A program made the translations under genes and the position numbers. A stretch of 64,000 nucleotides of DNA from Legionella worsleiensis. GTDB taxonomy: Bacteria; Pseudomonadota; Gammaproteobacteria; Legionellales; Legionellaceae. Of this stretch, positions 31,610 through 40,088 are shown one piece after another. Each line of letters begins with the position of its first letter. The stretch's first letter is position 1. Where the stretch lies: the NCBI RefSeq assembly GCF_001467535.1, contig NZ_LNZC01000031.1:242959-306958 (forward strand). The letters run 5' to 3'. The notes beneath the pieces were generated by a model, which worked only from the letters and a program-made list of their open reading frames with translations, did not search any database and was not told where the DNA came from.

Positions 31610-33007
31610 TTAGAGTTCTCCCAATGCTTTGGAAATAGACTCGGTCATGGTTTTTGCGTCGCCAAACAACATGTAGGTATTGTCATGAAAGAACAGGTTG
31701 TTTTCTACACCAGCATATCCAGGAGACATTCCTCGTTTAACAAACAAAACTGTTTTTGCTTTCTCAACCTCCAGTACAGGCATGCCATAGATTGGTGAGC
31801 TGGGGTCAGTTTTGGCGGCGGGATTGGTAATGTCGTTAGCGCCTATAACAAAAGCAACATCACAGGCGGCAAAATCACGATTAATTTCATCTTGTTCAAA
31901 AACTCTATCATAGGGAATATTGGCTTCTGCTAACAATACGTTCATATGGCCAGGCATACGCCCTGCAACGGGATGGATGGCAAAGCGAACCTTGATGGAG
32001 CGTGCCTCAAGAGCATCAACCAATTCCTTAACCGCATGTTGTGCGTGTGCTACTGCCATACCGTAACCGGGAACAATGATGACGTCCTTGGCATTACTTA
32101 ATAAAAAAGCAGCATCCTCACCATTCGCTTGTCTTACCGATCTGGATTCGTCACCCTTATGAGCCAGTTGAGTATTTCCTGCAGAGTTCAGTCCACCGAA
32201 TATGACGTTGAAAATGGAGCGGTTCATCCCAACGCACATGATGTAGCTGAGGATAGCTCCACTGGCGCCTACAAGCGCTCCGGTAATTACCAGCAGATCA
32301 TTGCTTAAAGTGAAGCCTATGCCAGCAGCAGCCCATCCTGAGTAAGAGTTCAGCATGGAAATGACAACGGGCATATCCGCACCGCCTATGGGAATAATGA
32401 GCAAAACACCAATAAGAAAAGCCAATCCGGCCAGAACACCAAATAACATTAAACTTTGATTTAGTAAGAATACGATAAAAAATCCCAGAATAGCCAAAGC
32501 TATCAACAGGTTGACACTTTTTTGCCCGCTGAAGCGCACGGGTACGCCTGACATGATGCCTTGCAGTTTCAGAAAGGCGATGACTGAGCCTGAAAAGGTG
32601 ATTGCACCAATCACTAATCCCAAACTCATTTCAATCAGGCTTGCTTTTTCTATATTACCCGTACTGCCAATATGGAATGACTCAGGTGATAAGAAGGCGC
32701 AAAATGCAACCAAAACTGCAGCCATACCAACCAGAGAGTGGAATGCAGCTACCAGTTGAGGTATGGCCGTCATATTAATTTTTAAGGCGATAAAGGTACC
32801 AATGATTCCGCCAGCGATGATTAGTCCTACCAACATGTAGTGATGGAATATGGAGGGCATCATGAGCGTGGAGCCAATTGCAAGCGTCATTCCAAGAATG
32901 CCCAGCAGATTGCCTCTTCTGGAGGTGGATGGGCTGGCTAATCCCTTAAGAGCAAGGATAAAACACACCGCAGCAGATAAATAAAACAGGGGAACAAGTG
33001 AATTCAT
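31610..33007 (-). CDS. pntB: NAD(P) transhydrogenase subunit beta PntB
   Basis: 465 aa from the ATG at 33007; another ATG at 33019 lies inside the AAGGA Shine-Dalgarno region and is less likely. Membrane domain first (about nine helices), then the soluble NADP-binding dIII domain with VPGYGMAVAHAQH and DVAFVIGANDITNPAA. With the two alpha pieces it couples proton import to hydride transfer from NADH to NADP+. Confidence 0.95.
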   Translation of the reverse strand: MNSLVPLFYLSAAVCFILALKGLASPSTSRRGNLLGILGMTLAIGSTLMMPSIFHHYMLVGLIIAGGIIGTFIALKINMTAIPQLVAAFHSLVGMAAVLVAFCAFLSPESFHIGSTGNIEKASLIEMSLGLVIGAITFSGSVIAFLKLQGIMSGVPVRFSGQKSVNLLIALAILGFFIVFLLNQSLMLFGVLAGLAFLIGVLLIIPIGGADMPVVISMLNSYSGWAAAGIGFTLSNDLLVITGALVGASGAILSYIMCVGMNRSIFNVIFGGLNSAGNTQLAHKGDESRSVRQANGEDAAFLLSNAKDVIIVPGYGMAVAHAQHAVKELVDALEARSIKVRFAIHPVAGRMPGHMNVLLAEANIPYDRVFEQDEINRDFAACDVAFVIGANDITNPAAKTDPSSPIYGMPVLEVEKAKTVLFVKRGMSPGYAGVENNLFFHDNTYMLFGDAKTMTESISKALGEL

Positions 33008-33030
33008 TGCAGAGTCCATCCTTAAATTCG

Positions 33031-33327
33031 TTATTTTTTATACATACGAAGCATGCGTTGGGTTACAACAAAACCACCAAAAATATTGATGGAAGTGATG
33101 AATATTGCCAACCCTCCCAGCCAGGTAATAGAGCCCATAGTTTGGCTTCCCGCAGCGATTAAAGCGCCTAAAATGATAATGCTTGAAATTGCATTGGTAA
33201 CTGACATTAGAGGTGTATGCAGCGCTGGTGTTACTTTCCATACGACGTAGTACCCTACAAAACATGCCAGGACAAAAATAGTCAATATGGTTATGTAAGG
33301 GTTAGCAATTGAGTGAACTTCATGCAT
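33031..33327 (-). CDS. pntAB: NAD(P) transhydrogenase alpha part 2 (PntAb)
   Basis: 98 aa with three membrane helices, the separate membrane piece of the split alpha subunit. GGAG precedes the ATG, which overlaps the end of pntAa by 8 nt; pntB follows 23 bp later. Confidence 0.93.
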   Translation of the reverse strand: MHEVHSIANPYITILTIFVLACFVGYYVVWKVTPALHTPLMSVTNAISSIIILGALIAAGSQTMGSITWLGGLAIFITSINIFGGFVVTQRMLRMYKK

Positions 33328-34453
33328 TTTGGTTCTCCTTGTTGGCTCTATAAGGCAAGTAGTTCCCTTCGTAACACAAAAGTGCTTGCTGAATAATTTC
33401 GTCTTGAGGATTAAAGGCGATCTGTGGCGGGTCTGTCGCCAGTAAATTGATTAAATGAACCAGATTATTTGCATACAGGTCGCTGGCTGTAGCAGGAACG
33501 AGACCGGCCATATTACTCAAGCCAATAACAGTTACTGTTCCGTGCTGGATAACCTGATCAGGAACGCTCACTTCACAATTCCCGCCCCTAGAAGTGGCCA
33601 AGTCAACGATAATAGCTCCGGGTTTCATCTGCTCAACAGTTTTTTGGGAGAGTAAAACAGGTGCTTTGCGTCCTGGTATTAATGCGGTAGTGATAACGAT
33701 ATCAGAAATTCGAGCGTATTGATCGATTAACTCAGCTTGTAATTGTTTGTATTCTTCACTGGTTTCTGCTGCGTAACCGCCCTGGGTTTCGCTGTCTTGT
33801 TCCTGGATTACCTCCACAAACTCGGCTCCTAAACTTTCAACCTGTTCTTTAGCTGCTCTTCTCACATCAAACGCATAAACAACGGCACCCAATCGTTTGG
33901 CTGTTGCTATAGCCTGTAATCCTGCCACGCCGGCACCTAATATTAATATTTTGGCGGGTTGAATCATTCCAGCAGCAGTCATCATCATAGGGACAACTCG
34001 GTGAAATTGAGTTACGGCCTCAAGAACGGCTCTGTAGCCTGACAGGTTCGCTTGTGATGATAGGCTATCCATGCTTTGTGCACGACTTATTCGGGGAATC
34101 ATATTCATGGAAAAAAGAGAAATATGCTCTTTTAATCCCCATTGCAGCAGTTTGCTTTGTGGATCATTGTCTATGTGGCCTATTACCAGAGCATCTTTCG
34201 CTAAACCTTTCAAATCTTCAGGCTCGGGTTCATTAACACACAAAAGAATTTGCGTTTTTGTCAGGAGCGTTTTTTTGTTGTCTATAATTTCAACACCGAC
34301 CTGTTGGTACGCTGCATCCGAAAAATCAGAAGCCAGTCCAGCATTTTTTTCAATGGCAACGTGAAATCCCAGTTTTATCAGTTGCTTAGCCGAATGAGGT
34401 GTAATAGCGACGCGGGTTTCCCGACCTGATTCCAGTAAGGTTGTTATGTTCAT
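33320..34453 (-). CDS. pntAA: NAD(P) transhydrogenase alpha part 1 (PntAa)
   Basis: 377 aa soluble NAD(H)-binding dI domain. [18 protein letters not shown] at the start and the Rossmann motif [21 protein letters not shown] are typical of PntA and alanine dehydrogenase; [11 protein letters not shown] is the transhydrogenase version. The three-gene split (Aa, Ab, B) is a known arrangement. First gene of the operon. Confidence 0.94.
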   Translation of the reverse strand: MNITTLLESGRETRVAITPHSAKQLIKLGFHVAIEKNAGLASDFSDAAYQQVGVEIIDNKKTLLTKTQILLCVNEPEPEDLKGLAKDALVIGHIDNDPQSKLLQWGLKEHISLFSMNMIPRISRAQSMDSLSSQANLSGYRAVLEAVTQFHRVVPMMMTAAGMIQPAKILILGAGVAGLQAIATAKRLGAVVYAFDVRRAAKEQVESLGAEFVEVIQEQDSETQGGYAAETSEEYKQLQAELIDQYARISDIVITTALIPGRKAPVLLSQKTVEQMKPGAIIVDLATSRGGNCEVSVPDQVIQHGTVTVIGLSNMAGLVPATASDLYANNLVHLINLLATDPPQIAFNPQDEIIQQALLCYEGNYLPYRANKENQNA

Positions 34454-34604
34454 GAGGTAATCCTTTTACCGTTCTATATCCATCCTATTGTAATTAAATA
34501 TAATTTGCTATTAGATAAAATGTCAAATAAGAGAAAAATATTTGGAAATCATCCCGTTTCTTTATATCATACCCCCTGAAGGTAATTTACAAGGAATAGG
34601 GTTA

Positions 34605-35366
34605 ATGTTGGATAACAAAAAAAATTGCGGTAAGGCCATGCTCTCTTTGTGCGCTGCCTTGCTTGGCGCTGATGCTACCGCAGGTACTATGAATAACTCC
34701 CCTGATGCGGCATGGAATTATATTCTTGCTTTAAGCGCCGGACCAGTATGGCAAAATGAGGGCAAGACACAGACGCTTTTCTTGACCCCAGACATAGAAA
34801 AAACCTACAGTGCTCAACAATCATCACAAGTGATACCTGATGGTGAGCTTTTTTTAGGTATCCAAAAAAAATGGCATTCCTTTTTGACTGGCCAAATCGG
34901 GGTTGCTGTGGCGACTACCGGGAAGGGGAGACTTCAGGGTGTAATCTGGGATGATGCAGATCCTCAGTTTGATAATTACGTGTACAACTACAAAGTACAA
35001 CATACCCATGTTGCTCTCAAGGGTAAATTGTTATCCGATGTCGGGTTTATAGTCACCCCTTGGGTAAGCGCCAGTGTTGGTGCAGGGTTTAACCAAGCCT
35101 CTGATTTTTTAAGCAGACCTGTTATTTATGAAGCGGTGCCTACTCCTGAGTTTAATAATCAAACCAAGACTGCATTTACTTATACACTGGGTGCTGGAGT
35201 GCAAAGACAAGTGGGTAAAAACTGGCAAGTTGGTGTAGGTTATGAATTTGCTGATTGGGGTAAAAACCAATTAGGCAGAGCATTTGAACAGACTCTGGGC
35301 ACTGGGCTTAGTCTGGAGCATTTTTATACTCATGGCGTCATGATTCATGTTGCCGCAGTCGTTTGA
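34605..35366 (+). CDS. Putative outer-membrane beta-barrel protein
   Basis: 253 aa from the ATG at 34605 (MLDNKKNCGK), which has AAGGA about 10 nt upstream; the frame extends upstream to a TTG at 34542 but without support. A signal peptide is followed by alternating hydrophobic strands with glycine/aromatic patterns (AFTYTLGAGVQRQVGKNWQ, VGVGYEFADWG). It resembles the opacity/OmpW-like small barrels common in Legionella. Specific function unknown. Confidence 0.7.
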   Translation: MLDNKKNCGKAMLSLCAALLGADATAGTMNNSPDAAWNYILALSAGPVWQNEGKTQTLFLTPDIEKTYSAQQSSQVIPDGELFLGIQKKWHSFLTGQIGVAVATTGKGRLQGVIWDDADPQFDNYVYNYKVQHTHVALKGKLLSDVGFIVTPWVSASVGAGFNQASDFLSRPVIYEAVPTPEFNNQTKTAFTYTLGAGVQRQVGKNWQVGVGYEFADWGKNQLGRAFEQTLGTGLSLEHFYTHGVMIHVAAVV

Positions 35367-35404
35367 TAGTAACTAACGAATAATTCATACCTTCGAAAAG
35401 AAAA

Positions 35405-35433
35405 GGGCGCATTGAATGCGCCCTGATTTTTTT
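35405..35433 (+). terminator. Rho-independent terminator after the barrel protein gene
   Basis: GGGCGCATT / ATGCGCCC stem with a tiny loop, then TGA and a run of seven T. Confidence 0.85.
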
Positions 35434-35692
35434 AACTGGATAGACAGCAATATCGATTACAGTCCTGGTTCACTAGGTGGACTCCTCTGAAATGCTTTAG
35501 GCTTCTTAGTCTGGCTAAGCATGCGCACCACATTTTCACTCTGGCTTCCAAGGGTGTGATGTTGGCTGAACAATGTGTACCGTCTATGAGTTTAGAATAG
35601 GTTACTATTTCAGATAATTCCAGTGCTGAACATTGATTTATTGCAAAGATAGCGTTAAGAATGAGGTCGTAAAATAATGACTGTTACCAATC

Positions 35693-35727
35693 CCCACGGT
35701 ATGTCCCAGTTTTGGGATACCGTGGGA
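35693..35727 (-). terminator. Hairpin downstream of the CAP-domain gene
   Basis: CCCACGGTA-TCCCA against TGGGA-TACCGTGGG, short loop. It lies 17 bp past the stop codon of the minus-strand gene. Confidence 0.55.
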
Positions 35728-35743
35728 AGATACTTATGTTTAT

Positions 35744-36295
35744 TTAACCTAATTTTTTAAATATGTTGAACAGAGCGCTTTTGGGATGTCTTGTGCTGTA
35801 TTTATTGTGAGATCCTGTTTTTAAAAAAATTTGGGTGAAGTACATTTTTCCATGAGCATCACGGGCAATTCCTATCCCGGTTAGATTATAGTTTCCATCG
35901 ATGTTTCTTTTGTGTCCTGGGCTTCGTAACCAATTTTTTACTACATCTTCAGCATCTTTGTAATTAAATGCGACGTTTTCAGCCCCTGCGTTAGATTCCT
36001 TGATTTGGCGATGTAACCGGTCTATGCGATTGTTAAAATATTTATGTCCAAACGGGAGTTTGTGATGTGCCATATCCGCTGAATGACGTTTTGCTTCCAG
36101 TACTATTCTGGAGTCCATTTTTAAGGGATTTAATCCATGAAGCTGTCTGTATTGATTAATGTGAACTAAAATAGCATTTTCTATAGTTGTGTCGCTTTCA
36201 GCCGTTTTTTGAGCTGATCCCGCATGCGCCAATTGCAGGCAAATGAGAATCAATGACAATAGAGTCGCTATTTTTTTTAATCCAGATAAGTACAT
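35744..36295 (-). CDS. Exported CAP-superfamily (SCP/PR-1-like) protein
   Basis: 183 aa with a signal peptide ending about residue 26 (LAHAGSA). CAP domain pattern: NQYRQLHGLNPLKMDSRIV, ADMAHHKLPFGH, GAENVAFNY, NWLRSPGHKRNI and a final MYFTQIFLK strand, including the family histidines and glutamate. Bacterial CAP proteins are secreted; their activity is mostly undefined. Shine-Dalgarno AAGGG present. Confidence 0.88.
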   Translation of the reverse strand: MYLSGLKKIATLLSLILICLQLAHAGSAQKTAESDTTIENAILVHINQYRQLHGLNPLKMDSRIVLEAKRHSADMAHHKLPFGHKYFNNRIDRLHRQIKESNAGAENVAFNYKDAEDVVKNWLRSPGHKRNIDGNYNLTGIGIARDAHGKMYFTQIFLKTGSHNKYSTRHPKSALFNIFKKLG

Positions 36296-36585
36296 CAGTA
36301 TACCCTTTTTAGTTTAGAAAGAATTATGAGCTGAATGGTTACTAAAAAACAGTTTTTTGTCCAGAGGTTTTAGGATTAAATTATAATAATTGAGAAAGTA
36401 GTGATTCTATTCGGCAATGGTTTGTTGAAAAAATATAGGGCTTTCCCTTGAAGTACCTTTATTCAGCCTGGGTTTGCGATAACGCAAGGCTAAATAATCC
36501 AACCCTCTTGTATACAAAATTTGTACTGATTCATGTATCGAAAATGGTGTGGATTAGTTGTGATGCGGAGCGTTAACCTCAAGCA

Positions 36586-37227
36586 TTAGAGATTTACGGT
36601 CATGCCTAACAGCACAGCATGTAAAATGGGTATATTGGAGATGCTGGCTGTGCGTGTACTTGGGTAAATTTTAATTTTTGCATCGTTACCGTATACACCC
36701 TGATATAACAAATTCAAGCTGGCTAGAGCGGTAATCGGATAACCAAACCCGGCTTGCAGTTCACCCGCCAGTTGAGATACTTCTTTTATCGGTCTGTGCT
36801 CTACCTGCCAGTATCTGTAAGCTACTCCGCCTTTTAACTGTGCAAAAATAGAGCTACCTAATAGTGGATCACTTTTGGCAGTGATGAGTAAATCCAGCAT
36901 GGGACCAAGCGTTGTTTTGACTGGAAGCCACTCAAGAACAGCCAGAGTTTCATTAGGAATATTAAGCCGCATTTGTTTGCCGTTTTGTAATCCTAATTCC
37001 AAACCGAGGGCAATATCTCCTGAGAGCATCAGCTCATTACCCAACGCCAAACGTCCAATAACTGCTTTGCCGTCTCTGGAATAGATGTCCTGATATCGGC
37101 CATTGCCAACACTTGCGGTGATGGTCCAGGGTTGATCCTGTGAGGTGAGCTCGGGATAGTAGCCATCTGCGAATACATTGACTGACAATAAAATTCCTAA
37201 TGTGATTAATTGCAATTTCATTTTCAT
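36586..37227 (-). CDS. Exported, probably outer-membrane protein of unknown function
   Basis: 213 aa with a clear signal peptide (cleavage likely after FA, about residue 20). The mature part has alternating beta-strand patterns (LGNELMLSGDIALGLELGLQ, GFGYPITALASLNLLYQGVYG) and ends in a strand, suggesting a small beta-barrel. No family assigned. The 290-bp gap upstream of the CAP gene shows nothing recognisable. Confidence 0.65.
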   Translation of the reverse strand: MKMKLQLITLGILLSVNVFADGYYPELTSQDQPWTITASVGNGRYQDIYSRDGKAVIGRLALGNELMLSGDIALGLELGLQNGKQMRLNIPNETLAVLEWLPVKTTLGPMLDLLITAKSDPLLGSSIFAQLKGGVAYRYWQVEHRPIKEVSQLAGELQAGFGYPITALASLNLLYQGVYGNDAKIKIYPSTRTASISNIPILHAVLLGMTVNL

Positions 37228-37306
37228 CTGTCATATCCCTAATTAAATTAGTTCACTCAGAAATCGAAGCTTGTTTTTACAGCATGTAGGCGTGAGAAAT
37301 TAATTT

Positions 37307-37394
37307 TGGCGGAGAGAGAGGGATTCGAACCCTCGATACGTTGCCGTATACACACTTTCCAGGCGTGCGCCTTCAACCACTCGGCCACCTCTCC
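37307..37394 (-). tRNA. tRNA-Ser (GGA)
   Basis: 88 nt including an encoded CCA. The 5' GGAGAGG pairs with the 3' arm before discriminator G; the D-arm reads GGCCGAGTGG, the anticodon loop CTGGAAA has anticodon GGA (37358-37360), a long class II variable arm follows, and the T-loop is GGTTCGAATCC. Class II structure plus GGA identifies serine. No integrase or prophage abuts it. Confidence 0.97.
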
Positions 37395-37568
37395 AATCGG
37401 CCAAGCTTATACTGGTCAGAAAATAATTGCAAGACAGAATTTAAAATGATTAATAAAATGACCAGTTAAATCACATGGCATGGAATTAATTGAGAGTTAA
37501 ATGAACAATAATGGTTGATCCTTACCAAGGAAAAGTGTATTTTAACTTTTTTTTTGTTGGGGAACGAC

Positions 37569-38009
37569 ATGGCCATGGCTGTTTGTAAACAAGTACAGAA
37601 AGGTACTGCTGATTTGACTATGATTATGGGCAAGATTTTGATGTACAGTGGTGGAGCAGGTCTTTTGATTATGGCTGCATTTGGTACCGTTGCAATTGAT
37701 GTTGTTCTCCTTGCTTATGCGAATAAAAATCACAACAGTTTTCTAACGGGTTTCCTGATAGGGGCGCTGTTTTGGGGTCCAAGAGTTGATCCGCTTCCTC
37801 TACTCATTGCTTCACCTATTACCTCTCTCATCGCAGTGGGGTTATCCGTTCTTTTGGGAGTGCCTATGGTTGGCGCTGCAATACTGGCAGGTTGGGCTAT
37901 GGCTGCGGTTGTAATGGGTGTGGGATATGGATTAATGGCTCTGGCTGACGTAATGCAACCCGAACCATCATTATACGGAGAGATAGAATCCTGTTGTTTC
38001 TGTCCTTAG
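37569..38009 (+). CDS. Small membrane protein of unknown function
   Basis: 146 aa from the ATG at 37569 (MAMAVCKQVQKG), with GGGGAA upstream; the frame extends back to a TTG at 37515. Three to four hydrophobic helices rich in Gly/Ala/Val, ending in a short hydrophilic tail with CCFC. No family recognised. Confidence 0.6.
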   Translation: MAMAVCKQVQKGTADLTMIMGKILMYSGGAGLLIMAAFGTVAIDVVLLAYANKNHNSFLTGFLIGALFWGPRVDPLPLLIASPITSLIAVGLSVLLGVPMVGAAILAGWAMAAVVMGVGYGLMALADVMQPEPSLYGEIESCCFCP

Positions 38010-38250
38010 GCAATGACGCAGATGCAGTTTTTTCAGTTGAAAAGGAATTCAACTGAGGACTTGTTTTCTTCAAACATCATGAAAAAAACACCCCAGTTAC
38101 ACCATCCTGACTGCATTTTTTCGTTAAATGCCCGCTGGTTAACACTGGAGTACGCCAGAACCTTGTTTCTGTAACAATATCTTTTTATGCAAAATTGTAT
38201 ATACTTTAGAATACTGGTTAATCATTAATCGACTGAAACAGGATTCTTCT

Positions 38251-38694
38251 ATGATGCGCTTACTGACTGTCTTTTGTCTGGGTTTTTTGAGTGCGCCCTT
38301 ATGGTCTTTTAAGTGTTATTATACACTGGTTAAGGACAGTTGTTGGACGAATTACGAAGTCAGCGTTGATGTCATGGATTCTGCAAAACAAGATAAAATA
38401 TTCACCATAACTGTTCCTAAAGGAGAATCTTGGGGGCGAGTGGAATTTTCCTGTACTCCCGCTCAAAGTTTGATGTATTTTTCCCGATACTCTCCTGTCT
38501 TTTGGGAAAGCGAAAAAGGTAAAGTTTACCCAGCGATTAGAAGTTGGAGTTTGCCTGGTACAATAAACCCGGGAGATGAAGCCTGGACTTTAAATATCTG
38601 TTTTTCAGCTGATTTTTCACAAATTCCATTACCCCCCGATGCAAAGGGAAATTGTAAGTGTGATATGAGCGCTATTCCCGCCCCTAAACCCTGA
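38251..38694 (+). CDS. Small exported cysteine-containing protein
   Basis: 147 aa with a signal peptide (hydrophobic 4-18). The mature region contains several cysteines (FKCYY, DSCW, EFSC, NICF, NCKCDM) and a proline-rich C-terminus ending PAPKP. Likely periplasmic or secreted with disulfides. No family recognised. Shine-Dalgarno AGGA 8 nt before ATG. Confidence 0.65.
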   Translation: MMRLLTVFCLGFLSAPLWSFKCYYTLVKDSCWTNYEVSVDVMDSAKQDKIFTITVPKGESWGRVEFSCTPAQSLMYFSRYSPVFWESEKGKVYPAIRSWSLPGTINPGDEAWTLNICFSADFSQIPLPPDAKGNCKCDMSAIPAPKP

Positions 38695-38791
38695 TAATAA
38701 CAAGCAGGTTTTTACAGTTCCTGAATAACACATAGCCATGCTTGCCAACTTTGTGTATTATTTCGTGCATAAGTCAGGATAGGGCAACGAA

Positions 38792-39868
38792 ATGATTACT
38801 CTTAGAAATAAAATTGGACAAATGCTGGTAATGGGGTTTAATGGAGCAGAACTTAATGAGCACAGCCCCGTGGTGCGATGGTTATCCGATGATGGTCTTG
38901 GTGGTGTTTTATTATTTGATAAAGATGTTTCTACAGATACCTACGGTAAAAATCTTAAAAACAGTGCTCAGATCAAGCAATTGATTCATCAACTCAATCG
39001 TTATTCTATGCAGTGTTTTGCCGAAGAGGAGCATTGTCCATTATTAGTTGCTCTTGATTATGAAGGGGGTGTCGTTGATCGATTGACGAAAATCGATGGA
39101 TGCATGGCGACCATGAGGCCTTGTGAACTCGCTAAATTGCCCTTACATGATTTCAATGAAGAAGTAGCCCAAATGGCATCTACATTAAAATCTCTAGGAT
39201 TTAACCTAAATTTCGCTCCCGTTGTGGATTTAAATTTAAACGATCAAGAAGGCATCATTGGCAAACTGGGACGGAGTTTTTCGGATAACCCGGAAGTGGT
39301 AAGCCAGGTTGCAAGACAATTCGTATCAGTGTTTAGCCGTTATGGAATAGGGTGCTGTTACAAGCACTTTCCTGGGCATGGCAGCGCTATTGGAGACACC
39401 CATGAGGGATTTGTTGATGTTACTGATACGTTCAGTGATGATGAGCTTGCTCCTTATCGTACCTTGTTAAAAGATAATGATAAACCGGTAATGGTCATGA
39501 CTGCTCATGTTGTTAACAGAGCATTGGACAGTAAGGGACTGCCGGCAACTCTTTCTCACGAAATATTAACCGGAATTTTAAGGCAGACTTTAGGTTACGA
39601 TGGCATCATCATTAGTGATGATTTGCAAATGCAGGCAATTGCCAAGCATTATTCACTTAAAGAATCGCTTGCACTTACCATTAATGCCGGTGCTGATATG
39701 GTGATATTCGCCAATCAATTAAATACACATTCAGCAACTGAAGTAATTGATTGTATTGAGCAACTCGTGCTTGAACAGCGTATTGATGTGAAACGAATTG
39801 ACGATGCCTTTAGACGTATCAAGCGCTTTAAGCAACAGATCAGTACTGCTGAGCTTGTGAGTTTCTAA
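38792..39868 (+). CDS. nagZ: Beta-N-acetylhexosaminidase NagZ (GH3)
   Basis: 358 aa glycoside hydrolase family 3 enzyme. KHFPGHGSAIGDTHEG is the NagZ histidine loop, and ISDDLQMQAI carries the catalytic aspartate. GQMLVMGFNG at the start and GKLGRSFSDNPEVV are typical. It removes GlcNAc from recycled muropeptides in the cytoplasm. A slightly longer loop around 75-90 than in E. coli NagZ (341 aa). No signal peptide. Confidence 0.9.
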   Translation: MITLRNKIGQMLVMGFNGAELNEHSPVVRWLSDDGLGGVLLFDKDVSTDTYGKNLKNSAQIKQLIHQLNRYSMQCFAEEEHCPLLVALDYEGGVVDRLTKIDGCMATMRPCELAKLPLHDFNEEVAQMASTLKSLGFNLNFAPVVDLNLNDQEGIIGKLGRSFSDNPEVVSQVARQFVSVFSRYGIGCCYKHFPGHGSAIGDTHEGFVDVTDTFSDDELAPYRTLLKDNDKPVMVMTAHVVNRALDSKGLPATLSHEILTGILRQTLGYDGIIISDDLQMQAIAKHYSLKESLALTINAGADMVIFANQLNTHSATEVIDCIEQLVLEQRIDVKRIDDAFRRIKRFKQQISTAELVSF

Positions 39869-39901
39869 ATACATGTTTCAATATAATTTGGACTTATAGT
39901 C

Positions 39902-39929
39902 TTGACGTAGACTCATGATGTGGTAGAAT
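39902..39929 (+). promoter_or_regulatory. Sigma-70-type promoter of the Cys-leader/symporter unit
   Basis: TTGACG at 39902-39907 and TAGAAT at 39924-39929 with a 16-bp spacer. Transcription would start near 39936, about 30 nt before the leader ORF. Confidence 0.7.
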
Positions 39930-39964
39930 GTAGTCGATGTGTTCAAATATTTATCAAGGTAGTG

Positions 39965-40048
39965 ATGTTTATGTCAATTCAATTCACGCATTTTGCCCGC
40001 CTTATGCTTCACTCAAATATCAGGTTATTGTACTGTTGTTGCTGTTAA
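39965..40048 (+). CDS. Putative Cys-rich leader peptide (ends YCCCC)
   Basis: 27-codon ORF beginning MFMSIQFTHF and ending RLLYCCCC-stop. AAGG at 39956-39959 sits 5 nt before the ATG, an ideal Shine-Dalgarno; a second in-frame ATG is at 39971. Four consecutive cysteine codons (TGT TGT TGC TGT, 40034-40045) directly precede TAA. In random sequence a terminal run of four Cys is very unlikely. It sits between a promoter and the symporter gene like the leader peptides of biosynthetic operons, but with Cys codons. No peptide of this kind is known to me in Legionella. Confidence 0.6.
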   Translation: MFMSIQFTHFARLMLHSNIRLLYCCCC

Positions 40049-40087
40049 ATCCGCTTTATTTTTTATTCTCTGATTTAAGGATTTAAC
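40044..40087 (+). promoter_or_regulatory. Inverted repeat sequestering the symporter Shine-Dalgarno
   Basis: Perfect 9-bp arms GTTAAATCC (40044-40052) and GGATTTAAC (40079-40087), 26-nt U-rich loop. The first arm begins in the last Cys codon of the leader and includes its stop; the second covers the GG of the symporter Shine-Dalgarno (AAGGAT, 40077-40082) up to 1 nt before the ATG at 40089. A ribosome stalled on the Cys codons would cover the first arm and free the start site, the classic layout of translational attenuation. The function is inferred; the arms are seen directly. Confidence 0.6.
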
Positions 40088-40088
40088 C

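Noticed and set aside
35432..35683. Minus-strand open frame of 84 codons (contains YDLILNAIFAINQ and MWCACLARLR)
   Set aside because: No ATG or good start near its beginning, ends within a terminator hairpin, no family recognised. It may be a decayed gene, but the sequence alone does not support it.
37307..37394. tRNA-Ser as an integration site of a genomic island
   Set aside because: No integrase gene and no partial direct repeat of the tRNA 3' end was seen in the neighbouring sequence.
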